From NCBI GenBank assembly GCA_011525695.1, contig WYBX01000096.1:1-64000 (forward strand): a DNA stretch of 64,000 nt. The letters run 5' to 3'. The position numbers and the translations under genes are program-made. The notes below the pieces were generated by a model. That model made no database searches and was not told the DNA's origin. It saw only the letters and a list, made by a program, of their open reading frames with translations. Shown piece after piece: positions 34,942 through 43,766 of the stretch (the stretch's first letter is position 1; each line of letters starts with the position of its first letter). Origin of the DNA: Verrucomicrobiia bacterium. Its GTDB lineage: Bacteria; Verrucomicrobiota; Verrucomicrobiia; Opitutales; Opitutaceae.

Positions 34942-36581
34942 GGGGACGATCCAGCCTGCGAAACCCACGCCGGCAGGGAAACAAAAAAGGTCGAGCCCAC
35001 GCCTTCGGCGCTCTCGACCCAGATCCTCCCCTTCTGGCGCTCCAGCACCCGCTGGGCGATGGTCAGCCCAAGTCCTTCGCCGGCAGTGCTGTCGGGGTTC
35101 AGCCGGTGAAAAATCTCGAATGCCTTGGCCTGATGATGCCGCGCCATCCCGATGCCATTGTCGGCCACTGCGAATATGGCGTCGCCGTGCTCCACCCGTC
35201 CGGAGATGTGTACCCGCAGCGGGCGTTCGGGTGAGCGGTATTTCAGCGCGTTGTCCAAAAGGTTCGCAAACACCTGGTTCGTCTGGGCGCTGTCGCCGAT
35301 GCAACCCGGCAGCGCCGCCACCTGGACGTCGGCATGCGCCTCCTGGATCTGGAACTTCATCGCCGCCACGATTTCCGCAAGCAGCGCATTCATGTCCAGC
35401 GGCCGCAGGTTCAGCGCGATCCGGCCCAGTCGCGAATACCGCAACAGTCCGGACAGCAGCATCTCCATCTTGTTGACGCCCGCATGGATGAACCGCAGTG
35501 CCTGCGGGATGGTGGTCTCGAGCGGTTGTTTCAACTCCGCCACCGCCACGCGGCCGTCCGCCGTTCCCCGCGCCGCCGCCTGGATCTTGTCGCACGCCCG
35601 GGCCAGCTGCTTGCTGAATCCCTCGACGTTCACCAGCGGCGATCGCAGGTCATGTGATACCGAATAAACAATCGTCTCCAGCTCCTTGTTCTTCTCCTCC
35701 AGTTCGCGCGCGAACTGCTTCAGGTTCTCCTCGTCCGCCTTCCGCTTGGTGATGTCCGTCCGGATCGCCACGAACTGCACCGGGACGCCCGCCTCGCTCA
35801 GCCGCGGATATATCGTCGTCTCCACCCAGTAGTAGGACCCATCCTTCGCGCGGTTCCGGATCTGCCCGTGCCATACCCTCCCGCCGCGAATCGTCGCCCA
35901 CAACTCCCGGAAGAATTCCTTGGGATGGTGGCCGGAATTGATGATCCGATGATCCTTTCCGAGCAATTCCTCCCGGGCATACTGGGAAATGGCGCAGAAC
36001 TTGTCGTTAACGTAAGTGATCCGCCCCGCGCCGTCCGTGATCGCGACAATCGAATGCTCGTCCAGCGCCGCCTTGATGTCGCGCAGTTCGCTCAGGGTGG
36101 CGTGAAATTGCTGCTCGGAATAGCGCTGGGCGGAGAGGTCCCGCGCAATCTTCGAGACTCCCACCACCTTCCCCTCGGGATCGTAGATGGGTGTCATGGT
36201 CACGGATACGTCCAGCAGCGTGCCATCCTTCCGGCGCCGCACCGTCTCGAAATGCTCGATGTGCTCGCCGCGCGCCGCCCGCGACAGGTACTGCTCCTCC
36301 TCCCCCTGCCTTTCCGGCGGAATCAGGATCCGGCCGGGCTGTCCCAGTGCCTCCGCCGCCGGGTAGCCGAACATTTCCTCCGCGCCTCGGTTCCAGCCGG
36401 TGATCCTCCCCTTCAAATCCTTGCCAATGATCGCATCCCGGGAGACCCGCAGGATCGCATCCCACTGGCCCGGGTTCCCGCCCGTGGTTGGCTGATGCGC
36501 GATCGGCTGGGGCGGAGCGGAAGCCTGCTCCATGGCACGTGGGGATGGCTGGGGATCTGGCACGTCGCGGACAGGTATCAT
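34938..36581 (-). CDS. PAS-PAS sensor histidine kinase, HisKA type
   Basis: This protein of about 547 residues has no transmembrane segment. It has two PAS/PAC domains (about 40-150 and 170-280, the second ending IRTDITKRKA), a HisKA domain with His310 (YSVSHDLRSPL), and an HATPase domain with NLLDNALKY and GLGLTIAQRV. It is similar to the kinase half of bacteriophytochromes but lacks a chromophore-binding GAF domain. The start is uncertain: ATG at 36581, or at 36533. It overlaps the next gene by 4 bp. The upstream gap is full of repeat elements. Confidence 0.9.
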   Translation of the reverse strand: MIPVRDVPDPQPSPRAMEQASAPPQPIAHQPTTGGNPGQWDAILRVSRDAIIGKDLKGRITGWNRGAEEMFGYPAAEALGQPGRILIPPERQGEEEQYLSRAARGEHIEHFETVRRRKDGTLLDVSVTMTPIYDPEGKVVGVSKIARDLSAQRYSEQQFHATLSELRDIKAALDEHSIVAITDGAGRITYVNDKFCAISQYAREELLGKDHRIINSGHHPKEFFRELWATIRGGRVWHGQIRNRAKDGSYYWVETTIYPRLSEAGVPVQFVAIRTDITKRKADEENLKQFARELEEKNKELETIVYSVSHDLRSPLVNVEGFSKQLARACDKIQAAARGTADGRVAVAELKQPLETTIPQALRFIHAGVNKMEMLLSGLLRYSRLGRIALNLRPLDMNALLAEIVAAMKFQIQEAHADVQVAALPGCIGDSAQTNQVFANLLDNALKYRSPERPLRVHISGRVEHGDAIFAVADNGIGMARHHQAKAFEIFHRLNPDSTAGEGLGLTIAQRVLERQKGRIWVESAEGVGSTFFVSLPAWVSQAGSSP

Positions 36582-36610
36582 GCCTCCGGCGCGGCGCAAG
36601 GGCGGAGAAA

Positions 36611-36690
36611 CCCGTGGAAGCGGCAACTTGCCGGGTATCCCCTGGCAAGCGGCGGGACGCCGCTTCCACCACCGTGGGACCCCGCTTCCA
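36611..36690. repeat. dispersed palindromic repeat, family D
   Basis: GTGGAAGCGGCAACTTGCCG is followed by CAAGCGGCGGGACGCCGCTTCCAC and by another CCCGCTTCCAC. This gives nested inverted copies of the GTGGAAGCGG arm. A related single unit (GTGGAAGCGGCGTCTCGCCG) is at 47716. Confidence 0.65.
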
Positions 36691-36692
36691 CG

Positions 36693-36785
36693 AGCGCCAA
36701 CGGTGCGGCATCATTCCAGCCTGGGCCAACGGCCCAGGAACTTGGTCAAATTGCACTCAGGGCTGAAAGCCCGAGCCATTCCACC
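36693..36785 (+). repeat. dispersed palindromic repeat, family A, copy 3 (truncated)
   Basis: It contains GCGCCAACGGTGCGGCATCA, then CCAGCCTGGGCC-AAC-GGCCCAGGAA and AGGGCTGAAAGCCCGAGCCAT. The distal arm found in copies 1 and 2 (GGGCCTTCAGCCCTGAGATT) is missing. It abuts the D-type repeat and precedes the amidase gene. Confidence 0.8.
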
Positions 36786-36827
36786 CAGGCTGGACGATCG
36801 GCGTCACTTTGGCCACCGTCGGCTTCC

Positions 36828-38390
36828 ATGCGCCCCCTCCTGCTTGCCGGCTGCGTGCTGGGTTTCGTCGGTGTTTCGCCGATGCCGGCGGCGGATCTCG
36901 ATCCGCTGAACGCTGCCGCGGCCACTACCACCGAAAGCAGTGCCGAATCGCGAACGCGCGCGGCCCTCGCCCGGATCGCCGAACTCAATCCCCGGCTCAA
37001 TGCCGTGATCGCCGTCGACCCGACCGCGCTCGATCAGGCCCGCACGCTGGATCGGCTCCGGGAAAACCTTCCCCCGCTGTTCGGCATGCCGATCCTGATC
37101 AAGGACAACATCGAAACCGACGGCCCGTTGCCCACCACTGCCGGAAGCCTTGCCCTCCTCCGAAATGTCACCCATCGCAATGCTCCGGTTGTCGCCCGGC
37201 TGCGGGCCGCCGGCGCCGTCATCCTCGGCAAGACGAACCTTTCCGAATGGGCCAACATGCGCTCGCGCGACTCGATTTCGGGCTGGAGCGCCGTGGGCGG
37301 CCAGACCCGGAATCCGCATGCGCTGAATCGCAATCCCTGCGGTTCGAGTTCCGGCAGCGCGGTCGCCGTGGCCGCAGGAATGGTGCCAGCCGCGCTCGGC
37401 ACTGAAACCAATGGCTCGATCACCTGCCCGGCCTCGATCAACGGCATCGTCGGGTTCAAGCCTACGGTCGGGCTCGTCAGCCGCACGCATGTGGTCCCAA
37501 TCAGCCACAGCCAGGACACGCCGGGGCCGATGACGCTGACGGTGCGCGATGCGGCCCGCGTGCTGAATGCCATCGCCGGAACCGATCCCGCCGACCCCGC
37601 CACCGCGGAGGCCGATGCCCGACGCGAGGATTACACGGCCCGCTTGTCGACCGGCGCACTGCGCGGCGTGAGGCTTGGCGTGATGCGATTCGCTTCCGGT
37701 TTCGGCACGGACGAGGTGTTCGCCGAGGCCCTGGCCGCGCTGCGTGCGCAGGGCGCCGAACTCGTTGAGATTTCCACCTTCGAGGGGCGCCAGGAGATGA
37801 GCCGCAACGAATTTGCCGTGCTGCTCGCCGAGTTGAAGCATGACCTCAATCTCTACCTCGCCAGCACGCCTTCCACGGTCACTGCGCGCACGCTCGCGGA
37901 CCTGATCGTCTTCAACCGTGAGCATGCCGCCGCCGAGTTGGGACTCTTTGGCCAGGATCTATTCGAACGGGCCCAGGCCACGCCAGGGCTGGACGCGGAT
38001 TACCTGCGGGCGCGCGAAACCTCATTGCGGATGGCCGGGGCTGATGGAATCGACCGGCTCCTGCGCGAGCATGGCGTCGTGGCACTGGTCGGACCGACGC
38101 GCTCCGCGGCCTGGCTGATTGATGCGGTCCACGGCGACCAGAGCCCGGGCGGTGGCGGTGGAGGGCTCGCAGCCGTCGCCGGCTATCCGCACCTGACGGT
38201 CCCGATGGGCCAGATTCGCGGACTGCCGGTGGGATTGAGCTTTATCGGCCCGAAGTGGTCCGATGCGTTTGTGCTTTCGCTCGGCTATGCTTACGAACAG
38301 GCCTCGCAGCGGCGCATTGAGCCGGCGCTGCTCGAATCTATCGAGGAGAGCGAGGCGGTGGCGCCACTTTTGCGCGGCGCGGCGCGGTAG
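36828..38390 (+). CDS. secreted amidase-signature family hydrolase
   Basis: This 520-residue protein has a signal peptide (MRPLLLAGCVLGFVG...MPAA). The amidase signature follows with Lys92 (PILIKDNIET), the cis-Ser region GSSSGSAVAVAAG at 172-184, and the nucleophile Ser197 in GTETNGSITCPAS. The Ser-Ser-Lys triad looks complete. It hydrolyses an amide; the substrate is not assignable. A Gly-rich loop (GGGGGG) lies around residue 440. The start at 36828 was chosen for the signal peptide; the open frame extends far upstream only because it is antisense to the kinase gene. It stands alone, divergent from the signalling cluster. Confidence 0.9.
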   Translation: MRPLLLAGCVLGFVGVSPMPAADLDPLNAAAATTTESSAESRTRAALARIAELNPRLNAVIAVDPTALDQARTLDRLRENLPPLFGMPILIKDNIETDGPLPTTAGSLALLRNVTHRNAPVVARLRAAGAVILGKTNLSEWANMRSRDSISGWSAVGGQTRNPHALNRNPCGSSSGSAVAVAAGMVPAALGTETNGSITCPASINGIVGFKPTVGLVSRTHVVPISHSQDTPGPMTLTVRDAARVLNAIAGTDPADPATAEADARREDYTARLSTGALRGVRLGVMRFASGFGTDEVFAEALAALRAQGAELVEISTFEGRQEMSRNEFAVLLAELKHDLNLYLASTPSTVTARTLADLIVFNREHAAAELGLFGQDLFERAQATPGLDADYLRARETSLRMAGADGIDRLLREHGVVALVGPTRSAAWLIDAVHGDQSPGGGGGGLAAVAGYPHLTVPMGQIRGLPVGLSFIGPKWSDAFVLSLGYAYEQASQRRIEPALLESIEESEAVAPLLRGAAR

Positions 38391-38778
38391 CCCGGATTAC
38401 GCGCGAAGCCGAGCCAGGCCAGCCCGAGTTGACCACGGTCACAGTGTCATCCGGTCCCGGCGACCTATACAATCCGCAAGCGATTCTTGTCGGCGCACGG
38501 CTCCGATGTCCGCCCGAGCCATTGGCCACAAAAAACACAAGAGGGCCCGGGGCGGTCCGCACATCTCTCGAGCGGCTATAGCCGCCCCGGGGCTCGTGGC
38601 GCGACAACTGATTCTTGTGTTTATTGCGGCCATGGTTTGGAGCCACGGATTACCCGAAGAATACGGATCAGGAACGCGCGCGGCATCCGTGTGATCAGTG
38701 TCATCAGTGGCCAGAAAACCCCGGAGCAACCGCGAATCCACGCCAATGGCCGCGAAGGTTTGGAGACCTGAAACCTGC
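38391..38778. other. non-coding gap after the amidase gene
   Basis: No gene is recognisable. The perfect 14-bp palindrome GCGGCTATAGCCGC lies at 38572-38585, flanked by GGGGCGG and CCCCGGGGC, so a larger stem can form. It resembles the other GC-rich palindromes between genes here. Confidence 0.5.
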
Positions 38779-40155
38779 TCACCCCGCCGCCAGGTCAGCC
38801 CGGACCGCCGCGGCCAGCCGGGCTATAGCCTCGTCAACGACCGCCTCCGTCGGCCCCTCCACCAACAGCCGCAGCTTCGGCTCCGTGCCCGAGTACCGCA
38901 CCATCACCCTCCCCTTCCCACCCAGCTCCGACTCCAATCCGCGGATGGCCGACGTCAGCGACGGCAGCATCTCCAGCGGCTTCTTCTCGATCACCGGCAG
39001 CGCCGCGGTCCGCTGCGGAAATTTTTGCATCACCCGTCGCAGCTCCGACAGCGGCCGGCCCGTGGCCAGCATCACCTCGACCACCTTGATCGCCGCCACC
39101 AGACCGTCGCCCGTCGGCGACACCTCGGAACAAATGATATGCCCAGAGGACTCGCCCCCGAGCGTCGCGCCCTCGGCCTGCATCCGCTCGATCACGTAAC
39201 GATCACCGACATTGCTGCGCAGCACCCGGCCGCCGGCCGCGTTGACCGCGGCATCGACCCCGAGATTGCTCTGCATCGTCACGACCAGCGTCTTTTTCTC
39301 CAGCCGGCCTTCCGCCAACGCATGCGTTGCCAGGATCGTCAGCAACTCGTCCCCGTCCAACACCGCGCCGGTTTCGTCGCACAGCACACAGCGATCGCCA
39401 TCGCCATCGTGCGCCACCCCCAGCCTCGCGCCGGTGGCACGAACCCGCGCAGCCAGCACTTCGGGATGCTCGCTGCCCACGCCGGCGTTGATGTTGCTGC
39501 CATCGGGCTCATCGCCCAGTCCAATCACCTCGGCGCCGAGCCTCCGGAAAACCACGGGACTCGTCGCACAGGTCGCCCCATGCGCCGTGTCAATGACGAC
39601 GCGCCAGCCGGCCAGCGAGCCGGGCGGCAGCAGCGCCTGCGCGGCCGAGATGTAGTCAGCCATCGCGCTGCCCATGACCGCGAGTGGCTGATCGGGTGTG
39701 TTCAGCGGCGCACCCAGGTGACCTTCGATCCGGGCCTCGTCCTCATCGGTGAGCTTCCTGCCACCGGGTCCGAAGAGTTTGATGCCGTTGTCGGCAGCCG
39801 GATTGTGCGAGGCGGTGATCACCACGCCGAGCCGGGCGCCGCCGATCCGCACCGCCCGGGCCACAGCGGGAGTCGGCAGGATGCCGAGCGACACCGGCTC
39901 CGCGCCTGCGGCCCGGAGCCCCCGGGCAATGGCCGCCTCCAGTGCGGCACCGGAGGCGCGGGTGTCCCGGCCGATCAGCACGCGCAGCCCGTTGGGTGCG
40001 TCCGTCGACGGGCCTCCGGTCCTAGCCGGCACCGCAGCCGCCGCGCGCAGCCAGCTCACCGTCGCAAACCCGAGCCGGGCCGCAAACGCTTCGTTCATGA
40101 CGGGCCCACCATAAACGCCACGCACGCCGTCAGTGCCAAAGAATTTCCGGTTCAT
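38779..40155 (-). CDS. glmM: phosphoglucosamine mutase
   Basis: This 458-residue enzyme interconverts glucosamine-6-phosphate and glucosamine-1-phosphate for peptidoglycan and LPS synthesis. FFGTDGVRG opens the protein and Ser116 in ITASHNPAADNG is the phosphoserine. DGDGDR (250-255) binds Mg2+, and RYSGTEPKLR near the C terminus binds phosphate. The length is normal. The start overlaps the trpD stop codon (ATGA at 40152-40155). That pairing is unusual in pathway terms but shows co-translation. Confidence 0.97.
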   Translation of the reverse strand: MNRKFFGTDGVRGVYGGPVMNEAFAARLGFATVSWLRAAAAVPARTGGPSTDAPNGLRVLIGRDTRASGAALEAAIARGLRAAGAEPVSLGILPTPAVARAVRIGGARLGVVITASHNPAADNGIKLFGPGGRKLTDEDEARIEGHLGAPLNTPDQPLAVMGSAMADYISAAQALLPPGSLAGWRVVIDTAHGATCATSPVVFRRLGAEVIGLGDEPDGSNINAGVGSEHPEVLAARVRATGARLGVAHDGDGDRCVLCDETGAVLDGDELLTILATHALAEGRLEKKTLVVTMQSNLGVDAAVNAAGGRVLRSNVGDRYVIERMQAEGATLGGESSGHIICSEVSPTGDGLVAAIKVVEVMLATGRPLSELRRVMQKFPQRTAALPVIEKKPLEMLPSLTSAIRGLESELGGKGRVMVRYSGTEPKLRLLVEGPTEAVVDEAIARLAAAVRADLAAG

Positions 40156-41198
40156 GAACGATAATATTCGCGCGTTGCCGCAATCCTGGCCCGCACGGCG
40201 CCGCCGAGCAGGAGTTCCCTCGCCGGTCCCAGCCCTTCGCGGACGGATCCCACCCGGCCAACAATCCAAAGTGCGATCGCCGCATTGAGCACGATCGAGT
40301 CCACCAGCCCGGAGGGAGCGCGCCCATCGAGAAGCGCATCGACGATCGCGAGATTTTCCGTCACGTCGCCACCCGCCAGGTGCTGGAACGGGCACCGCTC
40401 GAGTCCGAAATCGGCCGCCTGCCACTCGGCGTTCAGATCGCGCAGCCGGCCAAACCCGCGCACGACATTCGCCGTCGCCGTCGTGACTTCGTCGATCCCG
40501 CGGTCGCGGTCGATCACGCCATGCGCGGCGAGCCCCGCCTGCGCGCCGAGCGCCTCGAATGCCCCGGCCAGCTTCGGCACCCAGCCGGCGGAGAAGGTGC
40601 CGAGGAGCACGTGGGCAGGCCGCCCGGGATTGATCAAGGGTCCCAGCAGGTTGAAAACCGTCCGCTGCCCGCGGGCCGCCAGTGCCTTCCGGACGGGCGC
40701 GATGTGCTTGAAGGCGGGATGGTAGGCCGGGGCGAAGAAGAAGACGAAACCCAGCTCGTCCAGCGCCGAGCGCAGCTTCGCCGGAGAGGCCTCGAGGTCC
40801 ACGCCCAGCGCCGCCAGCAGGTCGGCGCTTCCGCATTTCGAGGTAATGCCGCGATTCCCGTGCTTCATCACCGTCACCCCGGCGCTGGCCAGGATGAGAA
40901 CGACCATGCTGGAAATATTGAAACCGCCGGCGTGATCGCCGCCGGTTCCGACGATGTCGATCGCGCGGCCGGCCCATGCCTGCATCCCGGGATTCACGGC
41001 GCGATCGCGAAACGCGGCCGCGAATGCCGCGATTTCGGCCGCCGTCTCGCCGCGGCGGGAAAGCGCGGTGAGAAACGCACCCTTTTCCGTGGCATCGACA
41101 TCGATCGCGGCGAGCGCCGACGCCGCTACCTCCACCTCTGCAAAGGTGAGTTCCTGGCCCGCATCGAGCGAGGCGGTGAGTTCGGCAAGCGTGGGCAT
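40152..41198 (-). CDS. trpD: anthranilate phosphoribosyltransferase
   Basis: This 348-residue tryptophan-pathway enzyme transfers phosphoribose from PRPP to anthranilate. DIVGTGGDHAGGFNISS (about 82-98) binds PRPP, KHGNRGITSKCGSADLLAALG follows (about 112-132) and GPLINP is further on, all as in the family. The start MPTLAELTASL was chosen as the conserved N-terminal helix; longer open frame upstream is antisense to uppP. It is coupled to glmM by a 4-bp overlap and diverges from uppP. No other trp gene is in the window. Confidence 0.96.
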   Translation of the reverse strand: MPTLAELTASLDAGQELTFAEVEVAASALAAIDVDATEKGAFLTALSRRGETAAEIAAFAAAFRDRAVNPGMQAWAGRAIDIVGTGGDHAGGFNISSMVVLILASAGVTVMKHGNRGITSKCGSADLLAALGVDLEASPAKLRSALDELGFVFFFAPAYHPAFKHIAPVRKALAARGQRTVFNLLGPLINPGRPAHVLLGTFSAGWVPKLAGAFEALGAQAGLAAHGVIDRDRGIDEVTTATANVVRGFGRLRDLNAEWQAADFGLERCPFQHLAGGDVTENLAIVDALLDGRAPSGLVDSIVLNAAIALWIVGRVGSVREGLGPARELLLGGAVRARIAATREYYRS

Positions 41199-41324
41199 GA
41201 AGTGGACGAATCGCGCGGAGCAGGCACTCCACGCAGGTGCGGTAAGCCGACGGCCTGCGGCCGGTGTTTCAATCCGAAAATCACGTGTTGCGCCGCGGAT
41301 CCAAACCTGAAACCAACGTCCGCC

Positions 41325-42338
41325 GTGCCAAGAATCCCCCTCCTGATCCTGCTGCTGGCTCCTCTCGCCGCCGCAGAGCCGCGACCGGAGCAACCGCCGG
41401 CAGCGGTTCAGCCTGCCGGGCCGCTCGCGGAACTCAGCACGACCGACGCGATCGTCCTCGGCGTGGTTGAAGGCGTCACGGAGTTCCTGCCGGTTTCGTC
41501 CACGGGCCACCTGATCATTGCCACGCGGCTGCTGGGGCTGGATTCCAACGCGCCGCTCGCCGGGCCGGACGGGAATCCGCTGTGGTTCCGGCCACCCTCC
41601 GAAGAGGATCCCGATGGTCACCCGCTCACCCTGAAACTGGCCGCCAACACCTTCACGATCGTCGTGCAGTTCGGAGCCATCGCCGCGGTCGCGTTCCTCT
41701 ACTGGTCGCAGCTGATCGCGATGCTCAGGGGGCTGTTCGGTCGCGACCCCGCCGGCCTGAAGCTCCTCATCCACGTCATGGTCGCCTTCCTGCCCGCAGC
41801 CGTGATTGGGCTGATGGCCGATGACTGGATTGATGCGCATCTGATGTCCGAGGCCACAGTGATCCTGGCACTCCTGGTTGGCGCAGGCCTGATGCTGTAC
41901 GTGGAGCGCTGGCGCCGGAAGCGAGCCGTGAAGCCCGGCGCGGTGGAACAGTCAATCAGCGATTTGACGCCGTTGGCGGCGTTGAAGATCGGGTTCTGGC
42001 AGTGCCTGGCCATGTGGCCGGGGATGAGCCGTTCGATGACCACGATCGTCGGGGGGTACTTCGTGGGGCTGGAACCCCGGCGTGCGGCCGAGTTCAGCTT
42101 CCTGCTCGGCTTTGTGACGCTCAGTGCCGCCTCGATCTACAAGGCACTCAAGAGCGGCACGGCGATGATCCAGGTGTTTGGCTGGTCCAATGTCACGCTG
42201 GGCGCGGTGGTTGCGGCAGTGACGGCCGCAGTCTGCGTGCGATTTCTGGTGCACTGGCTGACCCGCCACGGGCTGGCCGTGTTTGCCTGGTACCGGATCG
42301 TGGTCGCGATCGTCCTGGCGGCGGTGTTTTACCTCTGA
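41325..42338 (+). CDS. uppP: undecaprenyl-diphosphatase
   Basis: This 337-residue membrane enzyme recycles undecaprenyl pyrophosphate, the carrier lipid of the cell wall. Both active-site motifs are present: EGVTEFLPVSSTGH (about 49-62) and PGMSRSMTT (about 230). The protein is longer than the usual 270 residues. It has an N-terminal signal-like extension from a GTG start at 41325 and an insert of about 25 residues after the first motif (DGNPLWFRPPSEEDPDGHP). The GTG start is inferred from that hydrophobic N terminus; a later start near LSTTDAIVLG is possible. It is divergent from trpD. Confidence 0.93.
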   Translation: MPRIPLLILLLAPLAAAEPRPEQPPAAVQPAGPLAELSTTDAIVLGVVEGVTEFLPVSSTGHLIIATRLLGLDSNAPLAGPDGNPLWFRPPSEEDPDGHPLTLKLAANTFTIVVQFGAIAAVAFLYWSQLIAMLRGLFGRDPAGLKLLIHVMVAFLPAAVIGLMADDWIDAHLMSEATVILALLVGAGLMLYVERWRRKRAVKPGAVEQSISDLTPLAALKIGFWQCLAMWPGMSRSMTTIVGGYFVGLEPRRAAEFSFLLGFVTLSAASIYKALKSGTAMIQVFGWSNVTLGAVVAAVTAAVCVRFLVHWLTRHGLAVFAWYRIVVAIVLAAVFYL

Positions 42339-42454
42339 AAAGAGCGGGCAAGGATGGCGCTTGACGCGTCCAAATGCCGCCGCTTAATCCGACCCCTTCA
42401 TTCATTCCGCACCGCCTCCATTGACGGTAGGTGCGCATCACCAGCACCTCTCCC

Positions 42455-42634
42455 ATGGCCAATCCGAAACGCAAACAGTCCAAACGTCGCAGCGCCAACC
42501 GCCGCGCCGCCAATGCCTTCAAGGCGCCCGAATTCGCCAAGGATCCGACCGATGGCAGCGCGTTTCGGCCTCACCGCGTCAACCCCAAGAACGGGATGTA
42601 TCGCGGTCGCCAGGTGCTGAACGTCGAGGTTTAA
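42455..42634 (+). CDS. rpmF: 50S ribosomal protein L32
   Basis: This 59-residue basic protein begins MANPKRKQSKRRSANRRAAN, the L32 signature. The C-terminal half is NGMYRGRQVLNVEV. Zinc-binding cysteines are absent. It starts the run rpmF-plsX-fabH, an arrangement conserved in many bacteria that links ribosome and fatty-acid synthesis. The ATG at 42455 follows a TCTCCC stretch with no clear Shine-Dalgarno. Confidence 0.95.
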   Translation: MANPKRKQSKRRSANRRAANAFKAPEFAKDPTDGSAFRPHRVNPKNGMYRGRQVLNVEV

Positions 42635-42661
42635 GCCTCAGCAGTTTACGCCATCCCCGCG

Positions 42662-43720
42662 ATGGTTACCACGTCCGGCTCAACGGGTCGCATCGCAGTT
42701 GACGCCATGGGCGGAGACTTGGGTCCCGCCGAGGTCGTCGCCGCGGTCAAGCTGGCCTTTGCCGAGCGCCCGGCGTTGAAGCCGGTCACGCTGGTGGGCG
42801 ACCAGAATGTCCTGATTCCGCTCCTGAAGTCGGCGGGATTGCCGCAGGACGCCCGGCTTTCGCTGCGGCACGCCTCCGAGGTCATCACGATGGAGGACAA
42901 GCCGCTGAACGCACTCAAGCGGAAGAAGGACTCCTCGATGGTGCGGGCAATCGAGTTGGTGAAAAACCATGAGGCCAGCGTGGTTGTCAGTTGCGGCAAC
43001 ACGGGCGCACTCATGGCCGGTGGCACGCTCAAGCTCCGGACCATGGAAGGGATCGCCCGGCCGGCGCTCGGTGCGATTTGCCCGCGGGAAGGCGGCCATT
43101 TTGTCCTGATCGACGCCGGCGCCAATCCCGACGCCAAGCCCGAACACCTCGTCCACAATGCCATCCTCGGCAGCCATTACTGCCGCGTGATGCTGGGCAC
43201 GAAATTGCCGCGCGTCGGCCTGATCACGATCGGCACCGAGGAAGGCAAGGGCAACGCCCTCAGCACCGAGGCCAACGAGTTGCTCAAGCGGGTCGGCCCG
43301 CTGATCAACTACGCCGGGGTCATCGAGGGCTTCCAGGTCTTCGCCGAACACGTCGACGTAGTCGTCTGCGACGGTTTTGTCGGCAACATCATGCTCAAGA
43401 GCTGGGAGTCGCTGGTGAAGTTCTTTTCCTCGATGCTGCGGGAGGAACTGAAGGCCAACCCGCTCCGCGCCACCGGCGCGTTGCTTTCGCAGGGCGCCTT
43501 CAACGCGCTCAAGCAGCGGATCAATCCCGACAAGTATGGCGGCGCCCCGCTGCTGGGGTTGAACGGCCACATCCTGAAGGCCCACGGTTCATCGAACCGG
43601 CGCGCCATCCAAAGCGCGATCTATGCCGCCAACGAAATGATCAAGGGGCATCTGAACCAGCATATCGAAGCGGACATTGCCCGCGCCAACGAGCTGCTCG
43701 CGCAGCCAGCCTACAGCTGA
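42662..43720 (+). CDS. plsX: phosphate acyltransferase PlsX
   Basis: This 352-residue peripheral membrane enzyme converts acyl-ACP to acyl-phosphate for phospholipid synthesis. The N-terminal IAVDAMGGDLGP is the family signature. Further family segments are VVSCGNTGALMAGG (about 105-118) and VCDGFVGNIMLKSWE (about 238-252). The start is 27 bp after rpmF, and fabH follows 46 bp later. Confidence 0.97.
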   Translation: MVTTSGSTGRIAVDAMGGDLGPAEVVAAVKLAFAERPALKPVTLVGDQNVLIPLLKSAGLPQDARLSLRHASEVITMEDKPLNALKRKKDSSMVRAIELVKNHEASVVVSCGNTGALMAGGTLKLRTMEGIARPALGAICPREGGHFVLIDAGANPDAKPEHLVHNAILGSHYCRVMLGTKLPRVGLITIGTEEGKGNALSTEANELLKRVGPLINYAGVIEGFQVFAEHVDVVVCDGFVGNIMLKSWESLVKFFSSMLREELKANPLRATGALLSQGAFNALKQRINPDKYGGAPLLGLNGHILKAHGSSNRRAIQSAIYAANEMIKGHLNQHIEADIARANELLAQPAYS

Positions 43721-43766
43721 ACGCCCCGCTGTCCGGCTGATTTCCGTTCCTCGCCCCAGCACCCGA

